A stretch of DNA of 63,903 bases from Palleronia rufa (GCF_000743715.1 NZ_JQEY01000016.1:1-63903), one strand, 5' to 3'; positions 26,921 to 36,172 are shown, numbered from the stretch's first letter. Notes: generated by a model from the letters alone, not told the origin. Translations and numbers: made by a program.

Positions 26921-27401
26921 ACCGGAACAAAGCTCGGCCAGACACCCAGGCGCGCCGGTCCTATGGGCGGATCGGAGGTGCGGATGCGCAGCCGGGCGCC
27001 AAGGCAGACAGTGCCTGTCGCCGACGTACCAGCCCGTTGGTGCGGGTCTCTCGGCACCCGTGGAAGATCGGTGGCGCCCCGCCCTTTCCGGGGCTGCCAC
27101 GGGGTCAGTCCTCCCGGAAGACACGATGTCCTTCTGCTGTGCCATGCGCCTGTTTCCTCGTCGGCGCGCTCGATCTTCGGTCCCGAGTTCCGTTTCCGCC
27201 CGGACCTGCGGTCGTCCGCCCCGATCTTTCGTCCCGCGCCGCCCTTGCGTTGTCGTCCGGTGGTTCAGACATCCGGCGCGGGCGAACAGATTAGCGGTGT
27301 ACCTGCGCCGCCGCAGCGGCTATCCCCCGCCCCTGACCTTGCGGACCGCCCGCGCCTTCGGCGGGTGCCGCAAACCGTCCCCCCACGTGGAAGACCCTGA
27401 C
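26921..27401. other. 481-base gap upstream of the DEAD-box helicase
   Basis: The gap holds a frame open through 26963-27400, but I see no ribosome site or family resemblance and treat it as high-GC noise. Near its end is a hairpin: TTGCGG (27339-27344) with CCGCC (27346-27350) pairs with GGCGG (27360-27364) and CCGCAA (27368-27373). This ends 28 bases before the helicase ATG. It may be the leader of the helicase transcript. Confidence 0.4.
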
Positions 27402-29558
27402 ATGATCCAGACCATCGCAGATGCCCTTTCCGCCCGGGGTTACGACACCCTCACCCCGGTCCAAAAGGCCGTCACCGCGCGCGAACTCGACGGCGCCGAC
27501 CTGCTGGTTTCCGCCCAGACCGGATCGGGAAAGACGGTCGCTTTCGGTCTGGCCATCGCGCCCACGCTTCTGGACGGCGCGGACCGCTTCGGTCCGGCCG
27601 CCGCCCCTGCCGCGCTTGTGGTGGCCCCGACGCGGGAACTGGCGCTGCAGGTCATGCGGGAACTCGGCTGGCTCTACGCCGGGGCCGGTGCGCGGGTGGT
27701 GTCATGCATCGGCGGCATGGACGCACGGGATGAGCGCCGCGCGCTGGAGCGTGGCGCCCATGTGGTCGTCGGCACGCCCGGCAGGCTCCGCGACCATATC
27801 CAGCGCGGCGCGCTCGATCTCACGCAGATCCGCGCCGTCGTGCTCGACGAGGCCGATGAGATGCTGGACCTGGGCTTCCGCGAGGATCTGGAATTCATGC
27901 TTGCAGAGGCGCCCCGGGCCAAGCGGACGCTGCTGTTTTCCGCCACGGTGCCGCCCATGATCGCCACGCTGGCCAAGACCTACCAGCGCGATGCGGTGCG
28001 GGTGAACACGGCCCAAAGCGGCACGCAACATGCGGACATCGACTACCAGGCGCTGCGGGTCGCCCAGCGCGATGCAGAGAACGCCGTCATCAACGTCCTT
28101 CGCTACCATGAGGATCAGGTCGCGCTGGTCTTTGCCAACACCCGCGCCGCGGTGACGCGGCTGGCCACACGCCTGTCGAACCGGGGCCTGTCGGTCGTCA
28201 CCCTGTCCGGTGAGCTGAGCCAGGCCGACCGCAGCCACGCGCTCCAGGCCATGCGCGACGGACGCGCGCGGATCTGCGTGGCCACGGATGTGGCGGCACG
28301 CGGCATCGATCTGCCCAAGCTGGAACTGGTGATCCATGCCGAACTGCCGTCCAACGCGGAGGCGCTGCTGCACCGGTCCGGCCGAACCGGGCGCGCCGGT
28401 CGCAAGGGCGTGTCTGCGCTGATCGTGACGCCCAAGGCCGCGAGCAAGGCGGCGCGGCTGCTGAAATTCGCCAAGATAACCGCGGAATGGACCACCGCCC
28501 CCTCTGCCGAGGACGTGCTGCGCCGTGACGAGGAGCGGCTTCTTTCCGATCCCGCCTGGTCCGAGGAGCCCTCGGACGAGCAGCGGAGCTTCGCTGAGAA
28601 GCTTTTGGCACGCCATACGCCCGAACAGGTCGCGGCGGCCTACCTGCATCTCTACCGCGAACGCCATGCCACGCCGGAGGACCTGACCGACCCCGGCGCC
28701 GCGCCCGAGCGCAAGGAGCGGGCGCCCTTCGGCCCCGCGGGATGGATCGCGCTGTCCGTCGGCCGCGACGACCGGGCCGAGGCGCGCTGGCTGCTGCCGC
28801 TTCTGTGCCGCGCGGGCGGGGTCGACAAGGACGCCATCGGCGCGATCCGGGTCCAGCAGAAGGAGACATTCGTGGAGTTGACCGAGGCAAGCCTGCCGGG
28901 GTTCTTCACGATGCTCGGTCCGGACGCGCAACTGGAAAACGGAGTCGCGGTCCGCCGGCTGAGCGGCCCGCCGGATCTGGCGCCGCGCGGCCCGGCCCAG
29001 AAGAAAGGCCGGTCCCCCGACGCCGATACGCCGGCCCCGCGCCCCCCGCGCACCGAGGCTTCGCCCGCACGAGGCGAGCCTGAGCCGACCCCACCCCGGC
29101 CTCGGGACAAACCCCGTCACGACCCCGGGCCCGTCGCCGCGCAAATGCCGGAGAGCGCCACGGCGGACCGCCCGCGGGACGCGCCGAAGCCGGCAGCCGC
29201 AAAGCCTGCCGCACGCGGAGAGAAGGGCCCGTCGCCGTCCCAGAAGCCGAACCGCTATGCCAAGCCGGGCGGCAAACCCGGCGGAACGCCCGCAGGACCG
29301 GGCGGCAAACCGACGCGACACCCCGGTGCCGCGGGGCCGAAAGGCAAGCCCGCCGGGACCGGCAAGCGGTTCGACAAGGCAGGGGGGCCGGGCGGCAAAC
29401 CGGCATCCCGACCGGGGGGCAAGCCGTCCGCAAAGCCGGGACCGAAACCCGACGCGGCGGATACGTCGAAACGGATGGAACGCCCGGGCAGGCCGGCCAA
29501 GCCGCGCGGCAAACCGACGGGAAAACCAAGCGGCGCCAAGCCGCCCCGGCGGGGCTGA
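27402..29558 (+). CDS. DEAD-box RNA helicase, DbpA-like, with long basic low-complexity tail
   Basis: A 718-residue ATP-dependent RNA helicase. Helicase motifs in order: Q motif (TLTPVQKAV), AQTGSGKT (38-45), PTRELALQ, VVGTPGRL, LDEADEM, FSATVPP, then VALVFANTRA, ATDVAARGIDLP and HRSGRTGRAGR. A DbpA RNA-binding domain follows (WIALSVGRDDRAEARWLLPLL to about residue 520), which in DbpA recognises 23S rRNA hairpin 92 and helps build the 50S subunit. Residues from about 530 on are Pro/Gly/Lys/Arg-rich with GGKPGG-type repeats. ATG 27402 matches the helicase start; the frame is open much further upstream without homology. Six bases separate it from the convergent GH25 gene. Confidence 0.9.
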   Translation: MIQTIADALSARGYDTLTPVQKAVTARELDGADLLVSAQTGSGKTVAFGLAIAPTLLDGADRFGPAAAPAALVVAPTRELALQVMRELGWLYAGAGARVVSCIGGMDARDERRALERGAHVVVGTPGRLRDHIQRGALDLTQIRAVVLDEADEMLDLGFREDLEFMLAEAPRAKRTLLFSATVPPMIATLAKTYQRDAVRVNTAQSGTQHADIDYQALRVAQRDAENAVINVLRYHEDQVALVFANTRAAVTRLATRLSNRGLSVVTLSGELSQADRSHALQAMRDGRARICVATDVAARGIDLPKLELVIHAELPSNAEALLHRSGRTGRAGRKGVSALIVTPKAASKAARLLKFAKITAEWTTAPSAEDVLRRDEERLLSDPAWSEEPSDEQRSFAEKLLARHTPEQVAAAYLHLYRERHATPEDLTDPGAAPERKERAPFGPAGWIALSVGRDDRAEARWLLPLLCRAGGVDKDAIGAIRVQQKETFVELTEASLPGFFTMLGPDAQLENGVAVRRLSGPPDLAPRGPAQKKGRSPDADTPAPRPPRTEASPARGEPEPTPPRPRDKPRHDPGPVAAQMPESATADRPRDAPKPAAAKPAARGEKGPSPSQKPNRYAKPGGKPGGTPAGPGGKPTRHPGAAGPKGKPAGTGKRFDKAGGPGGKPASRPGGKPSAKPGPKPDAADTSKRMERPGRPAKPRGKPTGKPSGAKPPRRG

Positions 29559-29564
29559 TCGCGC

Positions 29565-30329
29565 CTACTGCCGCCGGCGGGCCAGCCACGCGGCCCAATC
29601 CCCGGTCCGCCCGTTGAAGACGTTCAGATCCACGTCTCCCGCTATTCCATCCACGCGGCCCGTGGCGCTGTACTGCCAGACGGTCCAGCGCGCTCCGGGA
29701 TAGACATCGGTCACCGGCTCGGCCGTGGCGCGCAGCCACAGGTCGGTCCCAAGCTGGCCTATGCCCGTCTCTCGATAGAATTCCCGCGTGGTGTAGATGA
29801 CCGGGCGCTGGCCATAGTGCCGCTCGACGATGTCCAGGAACCTGCGCGCCCGGTCGCGCACCTCCGCCGCCGGAGGGCGCACGGTGCAGGTCGGCGAGAA
29901 CGGTGTCCATTCCAGGTCCAGCACCGGCGGCAGGTCGCCGGCGCGCCGCGGCACGTTTCGGATGAACCACGCCGCCTGGTTCTCGGCGGAGCTGCACCAG
30001 TAAAAGAAATGATACGCCCCGATGGCCACCCCGGCGGATTTCGCCGCATCGTGGTTGACGGCGAACATCGGGTCGACCCGGTCCGCGCCCTCCGTCGCCT
30101 TAATCCAGGCAAAACTGGTTCCCGCCCGTCGTGCGGCGGCCCAGTCGAGCTGTCCTTGCCAGCGCGACAGGTCCACTCCGTGGATCGGATAGGCGTCAGG
30201 GCCCCGGCCGCCCCAGTCCACCGGGTCGCGGTCGCCGAAGGTGACGCGGGGCGCCGGAACCGCGTCGGTCGCGACCCGGGAACCGCCGCATGAAGCAAGC
30301 AGGAGGCACAGGAGGATCAGGCGCGTCAT
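29565..30329 (-). CDS. GH25 lysozyme-like lipoprotein
   Basis: A 254-residue muramidase-type protein. The N-terminus MTRLILLCLLLASCGG has a lipobox with Cys14, so it is probably anchored in the envelope. The GH25 fold shows the catalytic start HGVDLSRWQG, AWIKATEGA, GAYHFFYWC, the catalytic acidic pair in PVLDLEWTP, YTTREFY and WTVWQYS. It should hydrolyse the beta-1,4 bond between MurNAc and GlcNAc. No ribosome site is evident. It follows the aldo/keto reductase by 19 bases on the same strand. Confidence 0.88.
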   Translation of the reverse strand: MTRLILLCLLLASCGGSRVATDAVPAPRVTFGDRDPVDWGGRGPDAYPIHGVDLSRWQGQLDWAAARRAGTSFAWIKATEGADRVDPMFAVNHDAAKSAGVAIGAYHFFYWCSSAENQAAWFIRNVPRRAGDLPPVLDLEWTPFSPTCTVRPPAAEVRDRARRFLDIVERHYGQRPVIYTTREFYRETGIGQLGTDLWLRATAEPVTDVYPGARWTVWQYSATGRVDGIAGDVDLNVFNGRTGDWAAWLARRRQ

Positions 30330-30348
30330 CGGGCTGGCGGGTCCGGGA

Positions 30349-31281
30349 TCAGGACTCTTCCAGCCGATCGGTCGCAGGCGGCGGCGTCCGCGTCAAGGCG
30401 GTCAGACGCGTGTCGATGTCATCGTCATAGGCCATGGTCAGCGCCTCCAGCGACGGCACCAGCTGCTCGACCGACCGGGCCGAGATGATCGGCGCGGTCA
30501 CCCCCGGCCGCCGCATCGCCCAGGCCACCGCCAAGGTGGCGGGATCGACCCGGAGCTGATTGGCCACCGTGGCAAGATCGGCGGCGGTGTTGTGCATCCA
30601 TTCCTGGCCGTACCGCTTCGAATACATGTCGCTGTCCTTCAGCCGCCCCTCGCCGCCGGCGCGGTATTTGCCGGTGAGCAGCCCGCCGCCCAGCGGCGAA
30701 TAGGAATAGACGTCGATGCCGACGTCCCGCGCCATCGGCAAAAGCTCGACCTCCACCTGACGCTTGACCAGGTTTAGCATCGGCTGGATGGCGTCGATCC
30801 GGGCGTTCGCGGCCTCTGCGGCGGGCTGCGCGCGCATCACCTGCCAGGCGGCGTAGTTCGAGACGCCGACATACCGGATCTTGCCCGCGCGCTTGAGTTT
30901 GGCAAGGGCGGCAAAGCTTTCCTGTGCAGGAACGTCGGGGTCAAAGCTGTGCAGGTAATAGAGGTCGATCACGTCGATCCCCAGGCGCGACAGGCTCTCG
31001 TCGCAGCTTTCCTGGATGGCTTCGGGAGAGTTGCCGCGGTTGAAGTTCGCCTTGGTGGCGATGATCAGATCGTGCCGGTCGTCGCCGAGGCACTGGCCCA
31101 GGATCTCTTCGGACCGGCCGTCCGTATAGACATGGGCGGTGTCGAACATGTTGATGCCGCGATTGCGGCAGGCGTGATAGAGCTTCTTGCTCTCATCCAC
31201 GTCGGCGTTTCCTCCGAACTGCATGCAGCCGAAGGACAGGGCGGAGGGCGGGCTGCCGTTGGGCGATGTCACATGGGTCAT
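30349..31281 (-). CDS. Aldo/keto reductase
   Basis: A 310-residue NADPH-dependent TIM-barrel reductase. Catalytic residues appear in NMFDTAHVYTDGRSEEILGQCL (Asp and Tyr), IIATKANF (Lys) and YYLHSFDPD (His). The cofactor end reads APIISARSVEQL. It is close to the YajO/Tas group that reduces aldehydes or sugar ketones. ATG 31281 fits the family N-terminus (PPSALSFGCMQFGG); the frame stays open far upstream with no homology. No strong ribosome site is seen. The 273-base gap to the BMP gene holds nothing I recognise. Confidence 0.87.
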   Translation of the reverse strand: MTHVTSPNGSPPSALSFGCMQFGGNADVDESKKLYHACRNRGINMFDTAHVYTDGRSEEILGQCLGDDRHDLIIATKANFNRGNSPEAIQESCDESLSRLGIDVIDLYYLHSFDPDVPAQESFAALAKLKRAGKIRYVGVSNYAAWQVMRAQPAAEAANARIDAIQPMLNLVKRQVEVELLPMARDVGIDVYSYSPLGGGLLTGKYRAGGEGRLKDSDMYSKRYGQEWMHNTAADLATVANQLRVDPATLAVAWAMRRPGVTAPIISARSVEQLVPSLEALTMAYDDDIDTRLTALTRTPPPATDRLEES

Positions 31282-31554
31282 GGCGCGAAGGGTGGTCCGT
31301 CGGCAGCCCAAGGCAAGGGGGACGGCATGTGATCGGCGGCGAGCCCGCGACAGAAAGGCGCGCGTGCCTGCCGTCGCCGGCCGGACGATGCCCGACGCGT
31401 CGCCTGCGCTCCGAAACTCTTGGTGCCCAGACCGTCGGCACCGAACCTCTGGCGCATCCCGGCCGCCCTCCAGGATCCCGCCCCGCGGAGGAGAAACGCA
31501 TCGGAACGCCCCCCGCCATTCGCGGGGGGCCGCCCAGCCGCGGAGCACGATGGG

Positions 31555-32631
31555 TCAGTTCGGGATGTCGCCCGTCAGGCCCTCGACGTAGAAATCCATG
31601 CCCAGCAGCACCTCATCGGTCGCGGTCTCGCCGTCGGCCAGCCATTCGGTGCCATCCTGCCTGTTGATCGGCCCGGTGAACGGGTGCATCTCTCCGCTGG
31701 CGATCTTGTCCCTGATCTCCAGCGCCCGGGCCTTCACGTCCTCGGGCACGGCGTCGGAGATCTCACCGATCTCGACCATGCCGTCGCCGATCCCCTGCCA
31801 GACCGACTGGCTTTCCCAGGTGCCGTCCATCACTGCGCCGACCCGGTCGATATAGTAGGGCGCCCAGTTGTCGATGATGGAACTGACGCGCGGCTTGGGC
31901 GCGTATTCCGCCATGTCTGAGGCCTGTCCGAAGGTGATGACATTGCCCGCCTCGGCGGCCGCCGCCTGCGGCGCGGTGGAATCGGTATGTTGCAGGATCA
32001 CGTCCGCGCCCTGTTCGATCAGGGCCTTGGCGGCGTCGGCCTCCTTGCCGGGGTCGAACCAGGTGAACGCCCAGACGACCGAGAATTCGATCTCCGGGTT
32101 CACCGCCTTGGCCGCCAGATAGGACGCATTGATGCCGCGCACGACCTCCGGGATCGGAAAGGACGCGATGTAGCCGATCTTGTTCGTCTGCGTCATCGAG
32201 CCGGCGATGAAACCCTGCACCGCGCGCCCCTCATAGAAGCGGGCCGAGTAGTTGGACACGTTCTCGGCGGTCTTGTAGCCCGTCGCGTGTTCGAACTTCA
32301 CGTCGGGGAACTTCTGGGCCACGTTCATCGTCGGATCCATGTAGCCGAAGGACGTGGTAAAGATCAGGTCCGCACCGGACAGGGCCATCTGGGTCATCAC
32401 CCGCTCGGCATCCGCACCCTCGGGCACGTTCTCCTGGAACACGGTCTCTACCTGGTCGCCGTATTCGGCCTCAACGGCCCGGCGGGCCTGATCGTGTTCG
32501 TAGGTCCAGCCGCCGTCGCCCACCGGGCCGACATAGACAAAGCCGACCTTGGTCTTGTCGTCTTGCGCCCAGGCGCCGGGTGCCAGCGCGAGGGCCGCCG
32601 CCGCGCCGAGAAGTGTCCTGCGTGTCGTCAT
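31555..32631 (-). CDS. BMP-family ABC transporter substrate-binding protein (nucleoside/purine type)
   Basis: A 358-residue periplasmic receptor of the Bmp (PnrA/TmpC/BmpA) family. The signal peptide MTTRRTLLGAAAALALAPGAWAQ has adjacent arginines and could use Tat or Sec. The mature start TKVGFVYVGPVGDGGWTYEHDQAR is the family hallmark, as are TTSFGYMDPTMNVAQKFPDVKFEHATG and GFIAGSMTQTNKIGYIASF. Family members bind nucleosides or purines. It is 14 bases after the tannase-like gene, with GGGAG as ribosome site. Its likely permeases and ATPase lie 2.4 kb upstream on the same strand, next to xanthine dehydrogenase genes. Confidence 0.9.
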   Translation of the reverse strand: MTTRRTLLGAAAALALAPGAWAQDDKTKVGFVYVGPVGDGGWTYEHDQARRAVEAEYGDQVETVFQENVPEGADAERVMTQMALSGADLIFTTSFGYMDPTMNVAQKFPDVKFEHATGYKTAENVSNYSARFYEGRAVQGFIAGSMTQTNKIGYIASFPIPEVVRGINASYLAAKAVNPEIEFSVVWAFTWFDPGKEADAAKALIEQGADVILQHTDSTAPQAAAAEAGNVITFGQASDMAEYAPKPRVSSIIDNWAPYYIDRVGAVMDGTWESQSVWQGIGDGMVEIGEISDAVPEDVKARALEIRDKIASGEMHPFTGPINRQDGTEWLADGETATDEVLLGMDFYVEGLTGDIPN

Positions 32632-32645
32632 TGGTCCGTTACTCC

Positions 32646-34202
32646 CTATCTGTCCCCGTTTTCAGTAGCTTTCGCCGTCTCGCAGGTCCAGCCGGCGGGA
32701 TCGCGCCAGTCGCCGCTACCATCGAACTGCGCCCTGGCCGGCCAGGCGCAGACCGGGCGCGACCACAGCGTTTCGCCCTCTGCCGTCTTGGCGGTGTCCA
32801 GCCGCTCCGGAGCCTCGCCCCGCTCGACCCAGGCTTCGAGCGCGGACAGCGGATCGAAGCCGGACTGGTCGATGCCCGGTCCGGTGGCCTGGATGCCGCA
32901 ATGGTCCATGCCGGGGATCATGAAGAGCCGGGCAAAGTCGCCAGTCGTCTCGGCAGTCATCTTGTCCCAGTAGTCCAGCGTCTTGCCCGGAAACACGATC
33001 GCGTCGGCCCAGCCGTGGTACATCAAGAGCTTGCCGCCCGCGTCGCGGAACGCCGTGAGGTCCGGGTCGTCGGAATTGTAGACCTCCTCCATCGGGGCCA
33101 TGCGCGCGGGATCGGTGTCGAAATCGAACTCGGACACGCTGTAGCCGGCGCCCGGATCGTCAGGAAACGCCATGTATTTCAGGAAGTTCGGGCCGAAGGC
33201 TGTGGGCACCAGCGCGCCGCCGCCGCCCTCCAGCCCGGTCAGCCATAGGGGCCAGAACGGCTCTGACCCCACGGGCACGGACGCGGGGTAGAGCACATCT
33301 CCGGCGGCGTTGACGGGTTCGGAATACCAGGCGTCGAGCACCGCGATCTTGTCCTCGGACAGGTCCAGCGTGGCAGGGTCGAAATTGCACGACAGCGGGT
33401 CCGACACCACACCGTCCTCGACCCCGTCGCCGGCGTCGCAGGCGGCGATCACCGCGTCGCGGACCACGGCGGCGTCGGCGGGCGTCAGGATCGGGCCGTC
33501 GGGACCGGCATCGGCCTGGGCGATCCAGGCGAAGGAGGTGCCGACCAGGCCGGGATAGTCGAGCGCGGGCGCGCCGGAAATGATGCCGTCGAAATCCTCG
33601 GGCTGGCGCAGGGCGGCCATGTTGGCCATACGCCCGCCGGTCGAGCAGCCCTGGAAATAGGAATATTCGGGATCGCCCCGATAATAGGCAGCGATGATGG
33701 TTTTCGCGGCTTTCGTCGTCTCCGCGACGGCGCGGTATCCCCAGTCGGCCTCGGCCACCGGATTCGCCAGCGCCCAGCGCGCGTCGGTCGAGCCGGTGCC
33801 CCAGTGCCCCCCGTTCATGGTGGCCGCGGCATAGCCGCGGGCGAGCGCGTGGTTGATCGCGTTGACCGTGCCCGGCGCATCGGCGCCCAGCGTGCCGCAG
33901 AACCCGCCGCATCCGGCCATGTAGAACTTGCCGTTCCAGTCCTGGGTCGGAAGTCGGACCTCGAACCGGGTTTCGGGCAGAATCGTGCCCTGCACCCGGC
34001 AATAGGCGGGCAGGTCGCCAGTGGCCGCCACATCGACGGCAAGGGTGATGTCGGCATCGGCCAGGGCGGCGGTATCGAGCGCGGTACAATCGCGGCCCTC
34101 CTGCGCGCTGGCCGCGCCGCTGTCCATGGGCACCTCGGCGACCTGCGCGGTGGCGGGCGCGGCAAGGCACAGCGCCGAGAGAGCGGCAATCGTGGCTTTC
34201 AT
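32646..34202 (-). CDS. Tannase/feruloyl esterase family hydrolase, exported
   Basis: A 518-residue secreted alpha/beta hydrolase. The signal peptide is MKATIAALSALCLAAPATAQ. The nucleophile motif is GCSTGGRMANMAALRQPEDFDGIISGAPA, with Asp in YHGWADAIVFPG and His in MDHCGIQATGPG; the Cys flanking Ser and His form the disulfide typical of the family. The PAYCRVQGTILPETRFEVRLP start is also typical. Members cut gallate or ferulate esters, and some act on mono(hydroxyethyl) terephthalate. ATG 34202 has GGGGAGGAT upstream. It immediately precedes the BMP receptor gene, so it may free the ligand, but no evidence fixes the substrate. Confidence 0.87.
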   Translation of the reverse strand: MKATIAALSALCLAAPATAQVAEVPMDSGAASAQEGRDCTALDTAALADADITLAVDVAATGDLPAYCRVQGTILPETRFEVRLPTQDWNGKFYMAGCGGFCGTLGADAPGTVNAINHALARGYAAATMNGGHWGTGSTDARWALANPVAEADWGYRAVAETTKAAKTIIAAYYRGDPEYSYFQGCSTGGRMANMAALRQPEDFDGIISGAPALDYPGLVGTSFAWIAQADAGPDGPILTPADAAVVRDAVIAACDAGDGVEDGVVSDPLSCNFDPATLDLSEDKIAVLDAWYSEPVNAAGDVLYPASVPVGSEPFWPLWLTGLEGGGGALVPTAFGPNFLKYMAFPDDPGAGYSVSEFDFDTDPARMAPMEEVYNSDDPDLTAFRDAGGKLLMYHGWADAIVFPGKTLDYWDKMTAETTGDFARLFMIPGMDHCGIQATGPGIDQSGFDPLSALEAWVERGEAPERLDTAKTAEGETLWSRPVCAWPARAQFDGSGDWRDPAGWTCETAKATENGDR

Positions 34203-34355
34203 GTGGCATCCTCCCCTTCGGTTCGACGCCCACCCTGTCGCGGACCGGGCGGCTGGGCAAGGGACGTATCCTGATGCGGTTCGTTCCGTCCGGGACGTCC
34301 GGAACCGACGCGGCCATTCCGTCGGACGTTCCGCCATGGTCACTGAAAACAGGGG

Positions 34356-34856
34356 CTAGTGCGGCGACCGCAGCCGGTAGAAATAGCTGTCGCGCGAGGT
34401 ATCGCCGTCGCGGACCCGGTCGGGGTGCAGGGCCACCCGTTCAAATCCAAACGATTCGAAAAAGCGGATGGCGCGCGTATTGTTCGTATCGACGAACAGC
34501 TCCAGTTGCGCGACGCCGTTGTCCCGCGCTGCGCGGATCACATGGTCCAACAGAAGGGCGGCGGCGCCGCCGCCCTGACGGTCGCGCGTCACGAAGACCG
34601 GGCCGATCGTCGCCCTGTGGCGGGTCAGCTTCCATCGCTTGCGGCTGAGACCGCAGAATCCGATCAGATCCTCGCCATCGAAGACGCCGTGCATGGAGCC
34701 CTTTTCCAGAATGCGCCGCGCCTGCTTTTCGCTGGTGGCCCGCGCGCGCGCCTCGCTGAACAGAAACGCCAGGGGGAAGTCGCGTGCGCCCTCCTCGCGC
34801 AGGGTCAGCCAGGGCGCTGCGTGGTCCGGCCGCAGGATGTCGCAGACAAGCGTCAT
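34356..34856 (-). CDS. GNAT-family N-acetyltransferase
   Basis: A 166-residue acetyltransferase. The acetyl-CoA loop is VFVTRDRQGGGAAALLLDHVI (R/Q-x-x-G-x-G/A pattern) near residue 95, followed by LELFVDTNNTRAIRFFESFGFERV, the usual motif B strand-helix. The N-terminal acceptor half (PWLTLREEGARDFPLAFLFSE) is variable, so the acceptor amine is unknown. It stands alone, with 153 bases to the tannase-like gene and 136 bases from the permease stop upstream. Nothing else is seen in those gaps. Confidence 0.85.
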   Translation of the reverse strand: MTLVCDILRPDHAAPWLTLREEGARDFPLAFLFSEARARATSEKQARRILEKGSMHGVFDGEDLIGFCGLSRKRWKLTRHRATIGPVFVTRDRQGGGAAALLLDHVIRAARDNGVAQLELFVDTNNTRAIRFFESFGFERVALHPDRVRDGDTSRDSYFYRLRSPH

Positions 34857-34992
34857 GTCACCGGGGTCCCTCCCGCGAAAAGTTCTAGCACGGTGCCGGG
34901 CCGGTGCGCCAACACGGCCCGTTCAGATGCGCGGAAACTGGAGCATCTGGCGGGTCCGGAATGGTGTGTGTCGCCGCCCGGACGCGCACCTG

Positions 34993-35922
34993 TCAGGCCG
35001 TGGCGTGGAACGGTTTGCCAAGGCTCGCCGGGGCCGCGGTGGCGCGCGAGCGACGGGCGGACATGATGACCAGCACCAGGATGGTGATGACGTAGGGCGA
35101 CATCGACAGGTACTCTACCGGCAGCGCCGACCCCGCCGCCTGCAGGTTCAGCTGCAGCACCGTGACGCCGCCGAAGAGATAGGCACCCAGCAGCACCCGG
35201 TCCGCCCGCCAGGACGCGAACACCACGATGGCCAGGGCGATCCATCCCGCGCCTGCGGTCATCCCCTCGGTCCATTGCGGAACGCGCACCAGGCTGAGGT
35301 ACGCGCCGCCCAGCCCCGCCATGGCGCCGCCGAATCCGATGGCGGCGAAGCGGATCGCCACGACCTTCAGCCCCAGCGCATGGGCGGCATCGTGGTTCTC
35401 GCCCACGGCGCGGAGTGTCAGCCCGGCGCGGGTGCGCGTCAGGACATACCAGATGGCGACGGTGAGCCCCAGGCTGACATAGACCATCCAGTCGTGGCTG
35501 AAGACAGCGCGCCCCAGGAACGGCAGGTCCGACAGCGGTCCGAGGTCGAGCCGGGCGGTCGCCGGCGGCTTGATCCCGACGTAGCCCTGTCCCAGCATCG
35601 ACGACAGGCCCAGCCCGAAGAGCGTAAGCGCCAGTCCGGTGGCCACCTGGTTGGCCAGAAGCACCAGGGTCAGCACGGCGAACACCATGCTGAGGGCCGC
35701 GCCGCCGGCCATGGCGGCAAGGAAGCCCAGCGGGGGAGAGCCGGTCTCGACGGCGATGGCGAAGCCGCAGATCGCGCCGGTGATCATCATCCCTTCGACA
35801 CCCAGGTTCAGCACGCCGGCCTTTTCCACCACGAGTTCCCCGAGGGCTGCCAGCAGCAGCGGGGTCGAGGCGACCATCAGCGACGCGACGACGAGGGCGG
35901 GTGAGATCGAGGAAAGGTCCAT
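34993..35922 (-). CDS. BMP-type ABC transporter permease 2
   Basis: A 309-residue inner-membrane permease (BPD_transp_2, as in NupQ/YufQ type nucleoside importers). The opening MASTPLLLAALGELVVEKAGVLNLGVEGMM is the family signature. RAGLTLRAVGENHDAAHALGL is the ATPase-coupling loop. ATG 35922 was chosen for this and for the AGGAG ribosome site, which lies in the last codons of a small upstream frame. It is the last transporter gene before a 136-base gap to the GNAT gene. Confidence 0.9.
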   Translation of the reverse strand: MDLSSISPALVVASLMVASTPLLLAALGELVVEKAGVLNLGVEGMMITGAICGFAIAVETGSPPLGFLAAMAGGAALSMVFAVLTLVLLANQVATGLALTLFGLGLSSMLGQGYVGIKPPATARLDLGPLSDLPFLGRAVFSHDWMVYVSLGLTVAIWYVLTRTRAGLTLRAVGENHDAAHALGLKVVAIRFAAIGFGGAMAGLGGAYLSLVRVPQWTEGMTAGAGWIALAIVVFASWRADRVLLGAYLFGGVTVLQLNLQAAGSALPVEYLSMSPYVITILVLVIMSARRSRATAAPASLGKPFHATA

Positions 35923-35923
35923 G

Positions 35924-36172
35924 TCAGCTCCTATATCTGCCGACGGAAGAGAGACTGACCAGGCGTGGTGCGGGTCCGCCCGGCGCCGCGGCGGAGGTCT
36001 TGGCGGCGGGCCGGGGGCCTGCCGGGTCCCGGGGCGGGATCGTCGCCGCTGGCGTGGCAAGGGTCCGCAGGACGGCAAGCCGCGTGAGCGGGCGGGTCAT
36101 GCCGCCGCCCGGACGCATCGTCCGCGGCATGGCGGGATCCATGACTGCGTCCATCGGGATCTGCAAGGTCAC
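35924..36172 (-). CDS. Small open frame filling the gap between the two permease genes
   Basis: An 82-codon frame starts at GTG 36172, overlapping the stop of permease 1 as GTGA, and ends at 35924, one base before the ATG of permease 2 (TGAcATG). The peptide is Pro/Arg/Ala-rich with short runs such as MDPAMPRTMRPGGGMTRPL and shows no domain I know and no membrane helix. Its final codons contain the ribosome site of permease 2. It could be a real small protein, or only a translated bridge that couples the permeases. High GC makes chance open frames common, so confidence is modest. Confidence 0.35.
   Translation of the reverse strand: MTLQIPMDAVMDPAMPRTMRPGGGMTRPLTRLAVLRTLATPAATIPPRDPAGPRPAAKTSAAAPGGPAPRLVSLSSVGRYRS

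Noticed and set aside
26963-27400. 145-codon frame upstream of the helicase as a gene
   Set aside because: No ribosome site, no recognisable family, Pro/Arg/Ala-rich composition typical of chance frames in this GC range.
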